A stretch of 64,000 nucleotides of DNA from Chondrus crispus (lineage: Eukaryota > Rhodophyta > Florideophyceae > Gigartinales > Gigartinaceae). Below, one piece after another: positions 1 through 11,619 of the stretch. Where the stretch lies: positions 124,001-188,000 of the forward strand of contig NW_005179310.1 in NCBI RefSeq assembly GCF_000350225.1. The letters are read 5' to 3'. The notes under the pieces are model-generated. The model did no database searches. It worked only from the letters and a program-made list of their open reading frames with translations, and was not told the DNA's origin. Each line of letters starts with the position of its first letter. Position 1 is the first letter of the stretch. The translations under genes and the position numbers were made by a program.

Positions 1-640
1 ACCGCAAGCCCCGCGCCGGAAGACCCGGCGCAGGATGGGGCGAGGTCGCCACAGACGCACGCGGAACCCCGTGTGCGTCACCGTGAACCCCGCGCCGGAA
101 GACCCGGCGCAGGGGGGAGCAAGATCGCCACAGACGCACGCGGAACCCAGCGCGCGTCACCGCAAACCCCGCGCCGGAAGACCCGGCGCAGGATGGGGCG
201 AGGTCGCCACAGACGCACGCGGAACCCCGTGTGCGTCACCGTGAACCCCGCGCCGGAAGACCCGGCGCAGGGGGGAGCAAGATCGCCACAGACGCACGCG
301 GAACCCAGCGCGCGTCACCGCAACCCCCGCGCCGGAAGACCCGGCCCGGGAGGCGGCCAATCGCCACAACCGCACGCGGAACCCCGCGCGCGTCACCGCA
401 AACCCCGCGCCGGAAGACGCGGCGCAGGAGGGGGCGAGGTCGCCACAAACACACGCGGAACCCCGCGTGCGTCACCGCAAACCCCGCGCCGGAAGACCCG
501 GCCCAGGAGGCGGCCAATCGCCACGGACGCACGCGGAACCCAGCGTGCGCCACCCCAAACCCCGCACGGGAATACCCGGCGCGGATGGGGGGCGACTCCG
601 CCGAGGGTCTCCTCCAGGCGGCCACCACCCGTTTACGGCG
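1..640. repeat. 79-bp tandem repeat array
   Basis: About eight GC-rich units of 78-79 bp run head to tail. The shared string CCCCGCGCCGGAAG recurs near 9, 88, 167, 246, 325, 403, 482 and, changed, 560. The array is already running at base 1, so its left end is unknown. Decayed copies can be followed to about 720, and GC-rich sequence without a recognisable gene continues to about 1385. Long reading frames here exist only because the repeat lacks stops. The array lies upstream of a polypurine tract and LTR on the same strand, so I read it as non-coding 3' interior of an LTR element. Confidence 0.9.
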
Positions 641-1385
641 CACGCGGATCCCCTGCGTGCCACCGCCCGAGCCGTACCGGATGGACCGGCGCGGGGGGGA
701 AGCTGACCCGCCGGCAGGACGACCTGACGCGGCGGTGGTCAAACGGCTTGGCGCCCCGGTGCATACCCGCCGCCGAGAGACGGAACCCAGCCGCATAAAT
801 ACTGTATGGGCACGACCTCGCCGGAGCTCCAGGGCACTGTGGACCACGAGTGGCGCGAGCGGCATACACCGCCCGGCACGTGTGGCCGCTAGACCACGGC
901 GGCGGTTCAAGACGCCTCCGATCCTCGGGGGGTACCCAATCGGAGCTCGTCAAACCGCCGAGAAACCACCCGCCGCAAGGAAAAAGCAGGCGGAAATTAC
1001 CAAGGAAAAGGCCGGTTCCGCCCCAAGCCGGAAATGGGGACGCGCACTGGGTGTTGCGGGGGAAACGGGAACCCGCCCCCGCAATGACCCGTCACGACGA
1101 TAGTGCGGTCGCCCGCCCGTCGGGCCGCGGTACGCCTCAACCCGACATGGAAGCGCGGAGGGAAACCCGCAGCGGTACCCCCGACCAGGCGGTCGGGAAG
1201 ATCTCACCCCGACGGGCGACCCCGGGGGTAGGCCACAGGCCGCACCCGTCGCGGTAACCCGCCACCGCAAGAGCGCGTGGGCAACCGCGCGCTACCGCTG
1301 CCCCGCGCCGAATTAACCCGGCGCAGAGGGCCCTGGACGACAAGGAGGCGACTCCGGTCGCCGGCTTTTAATTAAGCCCAAAAGG

Positions 1386-2500
1386 GGGCTACGTTTTTCC
1401 TCCTAGAAGGATGGGAAAAAATCGTAGCCCCTTCCCGTTAACAGCATTGTACTCCCCGGGTCTGCCCGCGTCCGGAGGTCCCAAGACGGAAAACCGACTT
1501 TGGGAAGGCCCAGGCGGATTTGGAAACCGGAACTGTAAAACCGCTGTTTCTGCTCGTTTTTTACAGTTTCCTTTCGTTTCCAAATCCGGGCCTCCGCGGA
1601 AAGTGACAATGGCAGGACTTACCGACCGGTTTTGGACGAACGGCAGAGCGTACCGCCGCTGGGAGCTCCCCACTGACCGCATGGACAGGCTGGCGGTCAC
1701 ACACCCCGCTGTCTCGCGGGTGAAAGAGCGCCGTTTTTGGAAAAACGGCCAGCCCTCCGGGGGGGTGGGGGAAAACCGCTCCCTTGGCGCCGGTTTAATG
1801 ATGCTCAGCGCCGGGGGAAGACGCCCCACCGCAACGGCAAGCCTACCCGGACGGTTGAAGGTACAGCGGGTCCGTCCGCTGTACTTGTAAACCAAAGTTC
1901 CCGCCCGGTTCTTCAAAAGAACACTGTACGGGAAGAAGGGCTACGATTTCTCCTCTAGAAGGGCGAATAAAAATCGTAGCCCATATCCGAGAACGGTTCC
2001 AGACTCCTGAGGTCGTCGGCGACCTGGGACTATTTGCAAACAGAAACGTGTTTATGCCGTTTCTGACTGTTTTTTAAAGTTTCTATTAGTTTCCAAATAG
2101 GAACCGTTCGGGAGAGGGACTACCGTGCGGTTTTTGCTCGTGTTTTGGACGACAGAGGTACCGCACGCCCGCGGAAAGGTCTGGGACGTACCGGTGCGGG
2201 GCTGGCGGGGGCGTACCCGTGGGGTTTTGGAGGAAATCGAAGGGGAATTCTTGGAAAAATGGCCAGCCCTCCGGGGGGGTCCTGGAAAAACGCTTCTTTG
2301 CGCCGGTTGTTCGATGACCCGGCGCAGGCTGAAGGCGCCCAATCCGAACGGTGGCGTACCGCGGATGAAACCGCGAACCGCTGGAGTGCTGAGCTCCTCC
2401 GCGCGGGTCGGGAAATGACCGCCGCTGCGGGTGTGCATGCGGGTGAGGACCCGAGGAAGGTACCTACTGTACGGCCGCGTCTCCGCGGCCGACGCATGGT
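1386..2500 (+). repeat. 552-bp direct duplication with conserved hairpins
   Basis: Two diverged copies begin at about 1386 and 1938. Each opens with an inverted repeat (1386-1430 and 1938-1982; arms GGGCTACG and CGTAGCCC). Each has a second hairpin about 90-130 bp further on (1515-1588 and 2030-2100), and a shared stretch reading GGCCAGCCCTCCGGGGGG. The outer pairs of the second hairpin change in a compensating way between copies. No coding is apparent. It appears to be structured non-coding 3' interior of the element ending at 3163. Confidence 0.75.
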
Positions 2501-2586
2501 CTCCGTTCGGGATAGGGAACCGTCACAGCTGGCAGGGATTTTAACCCGCCGCGACGGGGACGTGTCGCGAAGTAAGGAAGGGGGTC

Positions 2587-3163
2587 TGTAGTACAACGGC
2601 GCGAAGGCAACGGCGCCACCGCTGCCGCCCCGGGATACAGTACGATGGGCTGTAAGCGCGAGAAGAACTGTAAGGAGTTATATTTACAGCACACGGCCGG
2701 TGCGGAGTACAGTAGTACCTCGCTGGTTACACGTGTAGGATCCGAACGGTAAGTAATTAGTAATTTGTAGTTAATGGCACAAATTAGCCAATTTAGCACA
2801 GTAGCTGGTATACAGTAAGTAACAGCTACTGTAGCGGGACAGGTGTCCTGGCGTCCCACTTAGGGGTTAAGACCGGGGGCACCTGCCCCGTTCCAGTAAA
2901 CGGGGGCAGACTCGCCTCCCTTCCCTTTACGGCTTTTTGCTAACTCCGTCCGGTTTTACCTCTAAGTCTCAGGCTTCTAACCCGTGACCGGCCGTCCGGA
3001 TCTGACACCACCGACCGGCTGCGCGTCACCGGCCACGTGAGCCTTCCCTCTTTTCGAGTCCTTCCGTACGGTTCGCGCTCGCGTGGGTTACCCAGCGTCG
3101 CGCGCTCCCTTACCTCTAACCCCCCTCGTTCCGAGTGGTCGGGACGAAGGTAGTTATACCACA
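2587..3163 (+). mobile_element. 3' LTR, family A (plus-strand LTR element)
   Basis: The LTR begins TGTAGTACAAC and ends GTTATACCACA, which are near-perfect inverted termini. Just upstream on the plus strand is a polypurine tract (GAAGTAAGGAAGGGGG, about 2568-2583), so this is the 3' LTR of a plus-strand element whose interior lies to the left and leaves the window. A second LTR of the family is at 46274-46884, with the same tract before it. The two share several blocks, including the AGGGGTTAAG and GGCTTCTAACCCGT boxes, but are clearly diverged. The element sits inside the older chromovirus end at 3164-3902. Confidence 0.75.
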
Positions 3164-3281
3164 CTCATCAGCACATTTTCAGCATATGGCGTGGCGTGGG
3201 TCGTCGGCCTCGACTATACCCCCCCCCCACGCGCTACCAAAAGAGTGAACGCGGACGTTCACCCTTGAGGGGGGGGGCTCT
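3164..3281 (+). mobile_element. Chromovirus pol 3' end and polypurine tract
   Basis: The plus frame ends in residues VNADVHP and then a stop at 3266-3268. It is followed by a G-rich polypurine tract and then the LTR at 3282. The big element at 20377-34686 ends its pol with ANADVHA, followed by the same type of tract, so the two are related. The codons form a small hairpin (GTGAACG/CGTTCAC). This is a fossil 3' end of a chromovirus cut by the family-A element on its left. Confidence 0.65.
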
Positions 3282-3902
3282 GTAGCATAATCGCGAGGAC
3301 GTTATTCGAACGCGCAGGGTGACTACTGTACTCCCGCAAAATGCACTACAGCGCGCACACCCGCGCCTGTAAGTACGCGCTTGCTGCTCGGTGTGCACGT
3401 GTACAGCGTGACGATCCGGAGTAAGGCGCGCGAGCTTACCGTGTAAGGCGCTACCTAGATACTGTAGTATATGTTATGATAGATTATTTACTTGTATATT
3501 AAATGACAGGGCGGCCGGCGGCGGAGGGAGGACAAGGACAAGCACGGGCTTGGTACCAGATCCTCCACCGCAGGTTTAACCCCGTCCGCTTATTCTAAAC
3601 GCGTTCTCTTAACGCGAGCGCGTTAACTAGAAACTAACGCGGGTAGCGGTCGCGAACGTACGCGCGCGAGCTGGATCCGCCTCCGCCCGTCGGTGCTAGA
3701 ACGCTAACTAGCGCTGCCCCGGGGCGTCGAGCGCGTCGAACCGCTCTACCGCGTACTGTGTTCGCGTCCGCTCCCCACCGCTCTACCACGCTACCACCGC
3801 CCGCGTTCTTTTCTGGTGTGTGTGTTTTTGTCCTCTCTCGCGTACACAGGTCTTCGAAGAACCACAGCTAAACCCCCAACGCGACCGGGGGTTTATGCTA
3901 CA
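3282..3902 (+). mobile_element. Chromovirus 3' LTR, family B
   Basis: The LTR begins TGTAGCATAATC and ends TTTATGCTACA; the terminal ten bases are exact inverted repeats. A tract of nine G residues lies just before it, marking a plus-strand 3' LTR. Internal blocks such as GTTATGATAGATTATTTAC and the GC-rich CGGCCGGCGGCGG segment match, in reverse complement, the LTRs at 20377-20969 and 34094-34686, with strong divergence. It is therefore an older relative of the intact element in the opposite orientation. Confidence 0.7.
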
Positions 3903-5620
3903 GATCCGACGGTTCGCATCTTGTCTCGCCCTTAGGCGTCTTGGTAGAATTAGGAAAATTTTCCTTCTTCCTTTCTTGAATTCCGAGAACTTCACTAATT
4001 GTGGTTTTGCTCTCGAGCACGGCCCTCGGGTGCGGTAATAATTCTGCCACCACTTGGCCTTTTTGCACCCTGACAGAGTACGTCCTAAAATTCGCAACGA
4101 GTAAACGAAATGGCCTGTCAGGCTCAACCTGAACGACACCATTCGTGCACATCAACCCGTGCCTTTCGTACAACGACGAGTACGGCTGAACCACAACCAA
4201 GCCCGCCCTCTTCGAGGTGCATTCCACGACGCGTTGCGTCCCTGGCTCGATAGTCGTGGCTCTTGCCACTTTTACCTTAGGGGAAATTCGCTCCACCTTT
4301 CCATCATTCTCGTCCTTTCCCGGGACGAGATTTTTCTTCCCTTTTCTCGTCGAGAACCGCCTAATTATCGGAACCTCCGAGGAGTCCGCCAACTCAACCG
4401 TTTTCTTCCTTGGATAGATTGCTTCCACAAACCAGTCACAGTAGTCCGCGCCTAGAACTAGCGGGACTGCTAGTTTTCGCATACAATAAACTCGGCTGCG
4501 GCCACGAATTTTCCAAGCCTCACAGGCATTCTAATTGTGCCGAGAGTCCGGAGTGGCCTATTGTTCTCGTCGCCAATGTCTTGGGTCGGTCCGTAGGACA
4601 CCAAAATTTCCATTCCTGCCGGAAGTTCCGACCTTCGAACCAAATTCGGTCCTGCACCTGTGTCCAACACGGACAACACTCGACTCATCAATCCGACCGT
4701 TGGTCCAATATCCGCGTAAACTTTGTAGTTTTTTCGAGCGAGGACCAAGATCTTGTTGGGATATGCTTGTCGCTTAACCCTGTACCAGGGCCTACGAATG
4801 TGATCCATCGGACGATCCTTGTCTCGACTTAGAATTTTCTTGACAACAGTCGGCTCCTTCGGCTTACCCCCTATTTCAACTACCTCTTCGTCGAGGCCTT
4901 CCCTTCTTGCTAGAGACGGAGAACGGGACTGAGTTCCGGACGCAGTACGTTGAACCTGCGCCTCTCCTGACTCCCTCGAGATTCCCTCTCTAGTTTCCCT
5001 GCGGCGGCGGGTTCCTTCTCACGTCCGACGACGCGGGCCCCGCGGCGGGCCCTCTGAAGGGTTGGTTCAACCTCCGCGTTGAAGCACTCGGCGTGCTCGC
5101 CGTCTGCGAATCGAACCAATTCTTGACCTTCAGATATCTCGTCGAGGGTATCCCTAACCTTTCCATCGGAGACAACGCCTCATAATTTCCCAAAACTCGG
5201 TGCATTTTCCGGAGGGAAAGAATGCACGTTGGCGCAGCGTGCCCCTTTTCGTAACAATGATAGCACACCAGTCCGTGCTTCTTGACGGGATATTGCGGCC
5301 TAGGTCCTCCACGGGCCGGCGGCCTTCCTTGATGTTGCGGCCTTCCCATCCAGCCTGGCCTTTGAAACGTTGTACCCTTGTCTTCCATCGGAATGCGCGG
5401 CGCCGGCGTGTGGCCGCGCCCCCGGAATATCATCACGGGATCCGTGGGCTCTGAAAACGACTCCGTCGTGTATGTGGGCGTCGGTAAAGTTGACGACCCG
5501 CTTGCTCCGTAGTCCTCGTGTCCGTAGCCCTCCGATGGCTCAATAAAATTGCCTTCGGCTACCAATGCTCCTTGTGTGTGTGTCCATTAACACACGTGGC
5601 GATGTGGCCACGAGGCAGCT
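3903..5620 (-). mobile_element. Ty3-like gag-protease remnant
   Basis: This is a minus-strand fragment, gag on the right and protease on the left. The gag end (4990-5565) carries a CCHC zinc knuckle, CYHCYEKGHAAPTC. The protease (4470-4808) has the retropepsin motif LDTGAG. The linker beyond it (3898-4482) has the ARATTIEPGTQ...VVQPYSSLYERHG pattern that follows protease in this clade and is closely similar to the equivalent part of pol at 27569-31309. No reverse transcriptase, RNase H or integrase is present; the family-B LTR abuts the left edge. It may be the far side of the gag at 11620-13303, separated by later insertions, but the junction is not clean enough to be sure. Broken in several places. 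Confidence 0.75.
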
Positions 5621-5633
5621 AAATTTCACTTAC

Positions 5634-5826
5634 TTCCGAAACGCGTGTGCGCCCTCTGCGCGCACAGTGCCACGGAAGTAGCATCCACGTGTAGCGCGTG
5701 CGCAATATTTTCGCAGATTTTCCGAATCGGTCTTGGCCAGCCTTTCGCGCACGGTGCCACTGCAGTAGCATCCACGTGTCGCCGGTGCCCTATAATTTTC
5801 CCAGATTTTCCGAATCGGTCTTGGTA
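5634..5826. repeat. 88-bp tandem duplication
   Basis: Two copies of an 88-bp unit lie side by side. GTAGCATCCACGTGT and TTTTCCGAATCGGTCTTGG recur at that spacing (about 5678/5766 and 5717/5805). No function is apparent. Confidence 0.8.
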
Positions 5827-8433
5827 CCCCCTGTGCGGGCGGCGGCACGCGCCGCAATTTGCGACGGTCGTGTCGCAACTGCGGCATACTGTACGCCTGG
5901 GCGCATACAGCGCGTGCAGCGGAGACGAGCTGAGGGAGACCCTTCGTCGGGAGGCGCGCTGGTGAGCGCATTTTTCCCAATTGGGCCTTCCGAGTGCCAC
6001 GGGCGGCGGGGCGGGCGCGGGCGGCGAGGCTGCAGCGGCGGGCCGTGCACGGAGTGCAGTGCGGCGCGAGGGTGCGGGACGTGTTCATGGTCTCCCGCAA
6101 TGGGGTTCGTCCGTCATCGGAGTTGCCTTCCTTCGTACTGTTCGGCGACGCCCGGTGCCTGCGCTCTCCCGTACAGAGTTTCTTCGAGCGGCAATCGCCG
6201 TCGCTGCGTCCATGATGGGTCGTTCGTGCGTTACTAATATCCATGTGGGGTCGGGACTTCGCCTTCGTTAGGCTAGTGACTGCCCGATCGGGTTTTTCCT
6301 TTGCCATAAAAATCGGCCTTTTTGCCAGTAAAACGTGCCTGGTTTTCTCGTCTTCGAGGCTTGTCCTTGTAAATTAACGAGCTCCCATTGGACATTCCCT
6401 AAAATCTTCGTGCCTCAAACCGCCTCCTTGAACCGCCACCAATTTCCTTTTGGGCGTTCCCATTGGGCATTACCATTTTTGGTCGATTTTTCACGTAACG
6501 TGCTCCACTCTCGTCCACCAGCTTGCCTCTGACGCGACCTTCGGAGGCGGAATTTGGAGCTTGTCGCCCTCCTTGGGATGACCGCTGCGTCAGCTTGCTC
6601 GCATCCTTTCCCCTTCTGCTGCTCTAGTCTTCGGCGCCGTCCCGACCGGGTCTCAATTAGTTTTTCCAGAGGGGTCTTCTCTTGTCATGGGGACCTTCCC
6701 AACGTGGTCTCGATTGGGCTCCGGCCGTGGGGACATGCAATCCCGGACGGGTCTTTCTCGGCCGTAATTGTCCGTCTTGTCGGTCTTTCGCCGTTTTCCC
6801 GACAGGGTTTACAGGTATATCCCAAGCGGGTTGGCTGGCCTATTTGGGCTCCTGCACAGTTCCGAATCTCACTTTAAAAATTCGGAAGCCTTACCCCTCT
6901 TCTTTGAGTGCGCCACGTCCTCGGGGCGGCCATTATGTTCGTGGCCCGCGCCCGCTAGCCTCCTTCAAGCGGCCGTTGTACGGACGTTACCGACGCCACG
7001 AGGCCATTGCGAAACTGGCCCAAGCCGGCCCGGTGTGAACTCCCTTCGGGTCGTGATTAGGCGTCGGTTCGCCTCCGCGACGCCTCTGCACGGCGTCATT
7101 CGACCTCGCGGTACTCCTCCGAACTCGGACACACGGTCTATTCCCGTCAAGCCTTCGGTGCCCTTTCGGGAGTCCTCGCTGCTTCTGTCCTTTCAGGAAG
7201 GCCGGAACATTCCCGTGTGACAGAGGGGAGCAGGTGATCTCTCTCGCGTCCGCCCGTCCTGTTGTCGTGTCGCTTCTCCCGCCCCTTGCGTTATTCTCCG
7301 CCATCGGACGATTCCCTCCCACGCAATGATTAGGAGGCAGGCCCGCCGCCGAAGGGGCGTGGGCTACGGAGAAACGCCTTTCAGGCCGACAAGTGCGCAC
7401 AGTACCTCCACGGACGTAATTCAGGGCGAAACCCACTGGGGCGCCCCTCCGCCGCCGGGACAAATTCCGCCAACGGTGGCTATAAATACAGACGCGACGG
7501 CCTCCCTACCGCTTACAAGTCCGCCGCTCGACCCCACGTCCTTCATCTCGGAACCCGCTTGGGACGACCGACCCGGGCGGTACGGGAAATCGTCAGTTAT
7601 ACGAGCTCGCCCCTTTGGGGTTCCTCCCCCCCTTTTGACAGATTCCCACTTGACTGCCGTCCACCACCAGGGGTCGACCACTTATCCTTTTTAAAAGGAC
7701 GTCGGTATTTTTCCGAGACGGGTGGTACAGTCTACCAGGAGGACTACATACCTTGGGGGAACTGTAATAAAATCCCTTCCGGGTTTCTTCTGTCCTTTCG
7801 CAGGTAACGTTTCGGCAACCGCGACGCGTACGGGATTAGTTGACCGCCAACGACAGAGGTGCGGTCGCTTTTCCAACGCTCCGTCGACCTTGAAAGTTTC
7901 ACCCGTTCGGGACTTAAGAATATTCCGAGTCCGGCCTCGTGCCCTGTTCTTTTTCGGGGTTTTCTTAAACGTCCGTTGTGGTCTGTTCGCCTTTTTGGGC
8001 TTGTCCGATCTCGGAAACTTGGGAGTGAACTGCGGTTGGCGGGGCATACCCCCTATTAAAAGGACCTTTTCGGACTGTCCTTTCCTAGGTTCCCTTTGCA
8101 GTTCGGTCTGTGCGGTCAAGCAGCCCTGCCCATAACGGACCAACTTTTGGTGGGGCCCCCTCACTTGTAAATTCGAGGGGGCGTGGGGGCGTTGCCGTCC
8201 GCGACGAATTCGAGGCACACGAGGGGTACCCTTTGTGGGCTCGTATTTTTCCCAGTTGGGGGTTCGTCTCCAACCCCCTGAAAGGGTCGAGCCTGTGTGT
8301 CCCGTATGGGGCTTCGAGTGCCGTGTGTCCAGACGTCCTCGGGGCTGTGGTTCCGATCTCGCCCCGACGGGTGTGGACCGCTTTTGTTCATTTAGTCTCG
8401 GCAAGGACCTGTCTCGAGGGATGAGACAAACCT
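5827..8433. other. No recognisable gene; probable decayed retroelement
   Basis: This is GC-rich sequence between two minus-strand Ty3-like pieces. Many overlapping frames are open on both strands, but none carries a domain I recognise: no reverse transcriptase, integrase or protease motif. Its position just downstream of the gag at 8434-11106 suggests it is the decayed middle of that element. Confidence 0.5.
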
Positions 8434-11106
8434 CTACAGTGTGGTCCGGCCTCGGCTTTTCTTCTTCCTTGCGGGTCCAGCGACATCCTTGCGGCCGTTT
8501 AACGCTTCTAATTCCCGGACCAGACGCACAATGTCCTGTCGAAAGGAATTGCGTTCTCGGTGAGAAAGTAACCGAACTCGTAGGTCTTCCGTTAAATCAG
8601 GACAGCAAGGCCGGCTCGGAGAGAGGCATAAAGGGCAGGGGATCTCGTCGGAAGAACTTCTCCGTCGACCGGAGCGGGACAGTTTCCCACCAGTGGGCCC
8701 CGGGCTTGACTTTCCTCTCTTCTTTTCGGCCCTTTTTCCTTGAGAGGACCTTGATATACGTTTACCGGTCTCGCGATTTCGTCCCAAACGGTTGTCTTCG
8801 GGAGCGCCTCCGGGCGGCTCGTCACAAGCCCCGCAGGGAATAGTGCCCCTATTTCCCTTCGGGTCTTCTCCGTTGGCCTGGCTTTGGTCCTTTTCGGGCG
8901 CCGCCACCACCACCTCGCTGGCATTAATTCTTCCTTCCCTCGAGGGTACTTTTTCGGACTTCGAATCGGTGGGGACCTTCTTGCCCTTACGGGATCTTCT
9001 AGTCCGCCGTTTCCGATGGCTTTCGCTATGGACTGTAGCGGACGCATACCCCTTCGCCTTGAAGTTCCGCTCCCTAAGGGCGAGCATCCGGACTCGATCC
9101 TCCTTGGAGAGTCCGTGACAGCACGGCCGGTACACGGAAAGGCATATCCGACAACGGTCGACTCTGTGCGATGGGTCTAACCTCGAGTGAGGGCTTCGAA
9201 AGCCGACATCCCCTCTGGGGTCGCGCCAGGGCCACTCCCCGTTTGGGTACTCCTCTTTCCATAGGGACGTCTTAGACTTCTGTGGCGTACTCCCTACGTC
9301 CCTGGGGGTTTTCTTACCTAAGCAGGCTGTGGTATCCATTGTGTGGTTCCCTAGAGGCGACTGCACAGCCGCCGCTTCCACGGTCATACCGAAAGGAGAG
9401 TCACAAACACCGTTGGCCTCCTTGACAGGACACGTTTCGGGCGATTCATCTGAAATGAGCAAACTACTATGCGGACGTCCGGCTCGGGGTCGAAGGTGGC
9501 ACCGGCTTCTCGTGACCGCCGGATATTTTTTTCCACCCCTGTAGGCGATCCCGACGCCCTCAGCGTACTGCTTTAGTCCTGTAAAGGCTACGCCGGGGTG
9601 CGTCGTAAGATGGTGACGCACCTGAGTACGGATGGCCGGAAGGAGCCCTTCCACAAAGAGCGACTTGAGCCGATTATCGGAGAAGACATTTCCGCAACGG
9701 AGTGCTTTCTTCCAGAGACAGTCTCCGTATTCCGTTTCGGTCATCCTGGGACTTTGTATAAAGCCCGTCACCTCAGCGTAGGCCTCGGCAATGACCTCGT
9801 TTGTCGCGAACGTCCTGAGTAGGTAGTTTACGGCCTCGGGGTACGACGATAACATTTCGTCCCTGCGGGTATCGACCACCCCAGATTCTCCCACAATACG
9901 GGACTGCACCTTTGCCAAGGCCGTGCCAGTCATGAAAAACTGGAAGCACCAGACGGCCGCTCCCTCATGCACGCCGTTCTGGTTGTACGCCGCCGTAAAC
10001 CTGGAGAGGAAATTTAGCACCGCAATCGGGTCGTCTCCACTGAAGGTCACGCCCTTCATCTGTAGGGCCATCCGCTTTCCGGCCCTCGAAACCGTGCTGG
10101 GAACCTTGGCGTTGTATCGTCCCGAAAGGTTGTGCAGCCGATATCGGCGGTAATCCATGACCTTTTTAAAGAGGTCGTTTAGGGGGCGAATCCGACGCAC
10201 ATGCCTCACGTCTACTTCAAAATCGTCCTCCGAGGAGTCTGTTTCGTCCCTCGTGGCGTCACTAGCTTCCGATCCGTCGGTCTCGTATCCCTTGCCCTCG
10301 ATCTTTCTCCGGTACTTCTGCGTCGGCAGCACTACGCGACCGGCCCCGGGCGGAAACGTGGGTGGCTGTCCCATCTCTTGGGCTTGAAGTCGGCCATCGC
10401 GCTCTTCTCCACCCCACGGGATCTCACGTCCCATATGAGGGTACTGCGGCCGCGCGTTCCCACGCGTCAGCGACGGCGGTAGTACGTCCGTTGTCGCCAG
10501 AGGCAGTCCCTCTGGCTGCGGTGCTCGAGCGTGCACCTCCGCCCGGGTAACGTCCCCCACGGTTGAAGTGATCGTGTCCCAAAAGGGGCCGCGTCCGACT
10601 ACTTCGTCCACGGCGCTCCTTACGAGGGTCCGGCTGTGCTCCTCAACGATCTTTCGGAGCGTGCTTGTCAATTGCGCCTCCACGGCGGCCGTTACCCGGC
10701 GGTCCAACTCGGACGTTAACCATTTCACCAATATGGACCTTTGGCCGCGGTGGCCCGGTGTGGCTGGGATGTTCGCGGCGCCTCTGAGCTGCCTGATCCC
10801 TTCTGGGCAATCGGCCACCACTGTAACCGGCTTTGCTCCAGTTTGGTCGTGTTGGCGTCTTTTGAGGAGCTCCCCTTCCAGCAAAGGGGCGGTCGTCGCA
10901 CGCGTCTGCGATCTCGTCCTTTTGCAGGTCAACTTCTCACTGTAAGCCGTGCGGGCCTTCGTCGGGAGGCTGCGCATTCCCGAACGGGATGACGTTCCTA
11001 GCACGGGAACTCTGCAAGGAAGGCATGGAGCCCGCTCTTTTGAGCCTGGTGGCCTCGACCTTTGCAGGATATTGTCTCTCAATTTGCAACCGTCTTCAAT
11101 CCCCAT
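8434..11106 (-). mobile_element. Ty3-like gag, 890 residues (element F)
   Basis: This is a long gag frame running leftward from the 5' LTR at 11158-11619. The capsid-like retrotransposon gag domain lies in the middle, about residues 320-530 (YRRYRLHNLSGRYN through LKQYAEGVGIAYRG), with a basic, low-complexity N-terminus. The C-terminus lacks a normal CCHC knuckle. It has two copies of a cysteine motif instead, CRICLSVYRPCC (about residue 652) and CPLCLSPSRPCC (about residue 824), each followed by a similar arginine-rich tail ending in RERN. The capsid domain resembles those at 11620-13303 and 43725-45435. The frame is whole; no recognisable pol follows. Confidence 0.8.
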
Positions 11107-11137
11107 TTCGAATCGGATCTCGTGAATTCCTAGAAGC

Positions 11138-11155
11138 TTTCTAGGTCGGGAGACC
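11138..11155 (-). other. Primer-binding site, element F
   Basis: The minus strand reads TGGTCTCCCGACCTAGAA two bases inside the LTR. This is the expected place and the TGG start of a tRNA primer site. The same 18 bases occur inside three other LTRs in the window. Confidence 0.8.
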
Positions 11156-11157
11156 AG

Positions 11158-11619
11158 TTGTAATAATATGGATCCTTCCGGTTCGGTGTTAATCCGGCAC
11201 GGAGGGAGTGTCCACGGTAGCGGTAAATTACAACGCCAGCAACCTCACTAGGAGGGTGGCTTGTGCGAGACCGAAACGGACGAAGGGAGATGCTACCCCT
11301 GAAGACGGGAGGTGAGTCCTAATTAGGAAGTTGGGGGCTAGCTCAGAGGGGATGGGGTAGCTGGTTTATTCTCCGGGAGGGAGGCAGTTCCTCTCTAGTA
11401 CGTCTGCCTCCCTCAGGTCTCAAGCTACTGTACGACTACTGTACAGTAGCTATCATAACTACTGTAAGAGACACCTCCCGTGTACACGGACCTGTAAACT
11501 AGTACACGTGTGCTGTCATTGCAGCTTGCACGTGTTCACTACGCAACGTATGGTACCTGTAAATTAGGCCACTCTAACTACTGTAGAGCGTCCGAGAACG
11601 GAATTGTCATACTACTACA
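11158..11619 (-). mobile_element. 5' LTR of element F
   Basis: The plus strand starts TGTAATAATATGGA and ends GTCATACTACTACA, which are matching inverted termini with two transitions. It lies upstream of the primer site and gag of element F, so it is the 5' LTR in minus-strand sense. Its right edge falls inside the gag of another element (11620-13303), showing insertion of F into that element. I found no second copy of this LTR, so the left part of F is lost or too diverged to see. Confidence 0.7.

Noticed and set aside
73-1103. Overlapping 200-290-codon frames on both strands in the 79-bp array
   Set aside because: They follow the repeat unit and GC bias; all frames lack stops equally and no protein family is seen.
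5630-6307. 225-codon minus frame as a gene
   Set aside because: It spans the 88-bp duplication, is Arg/Ala-rich and has no recognisable motif.
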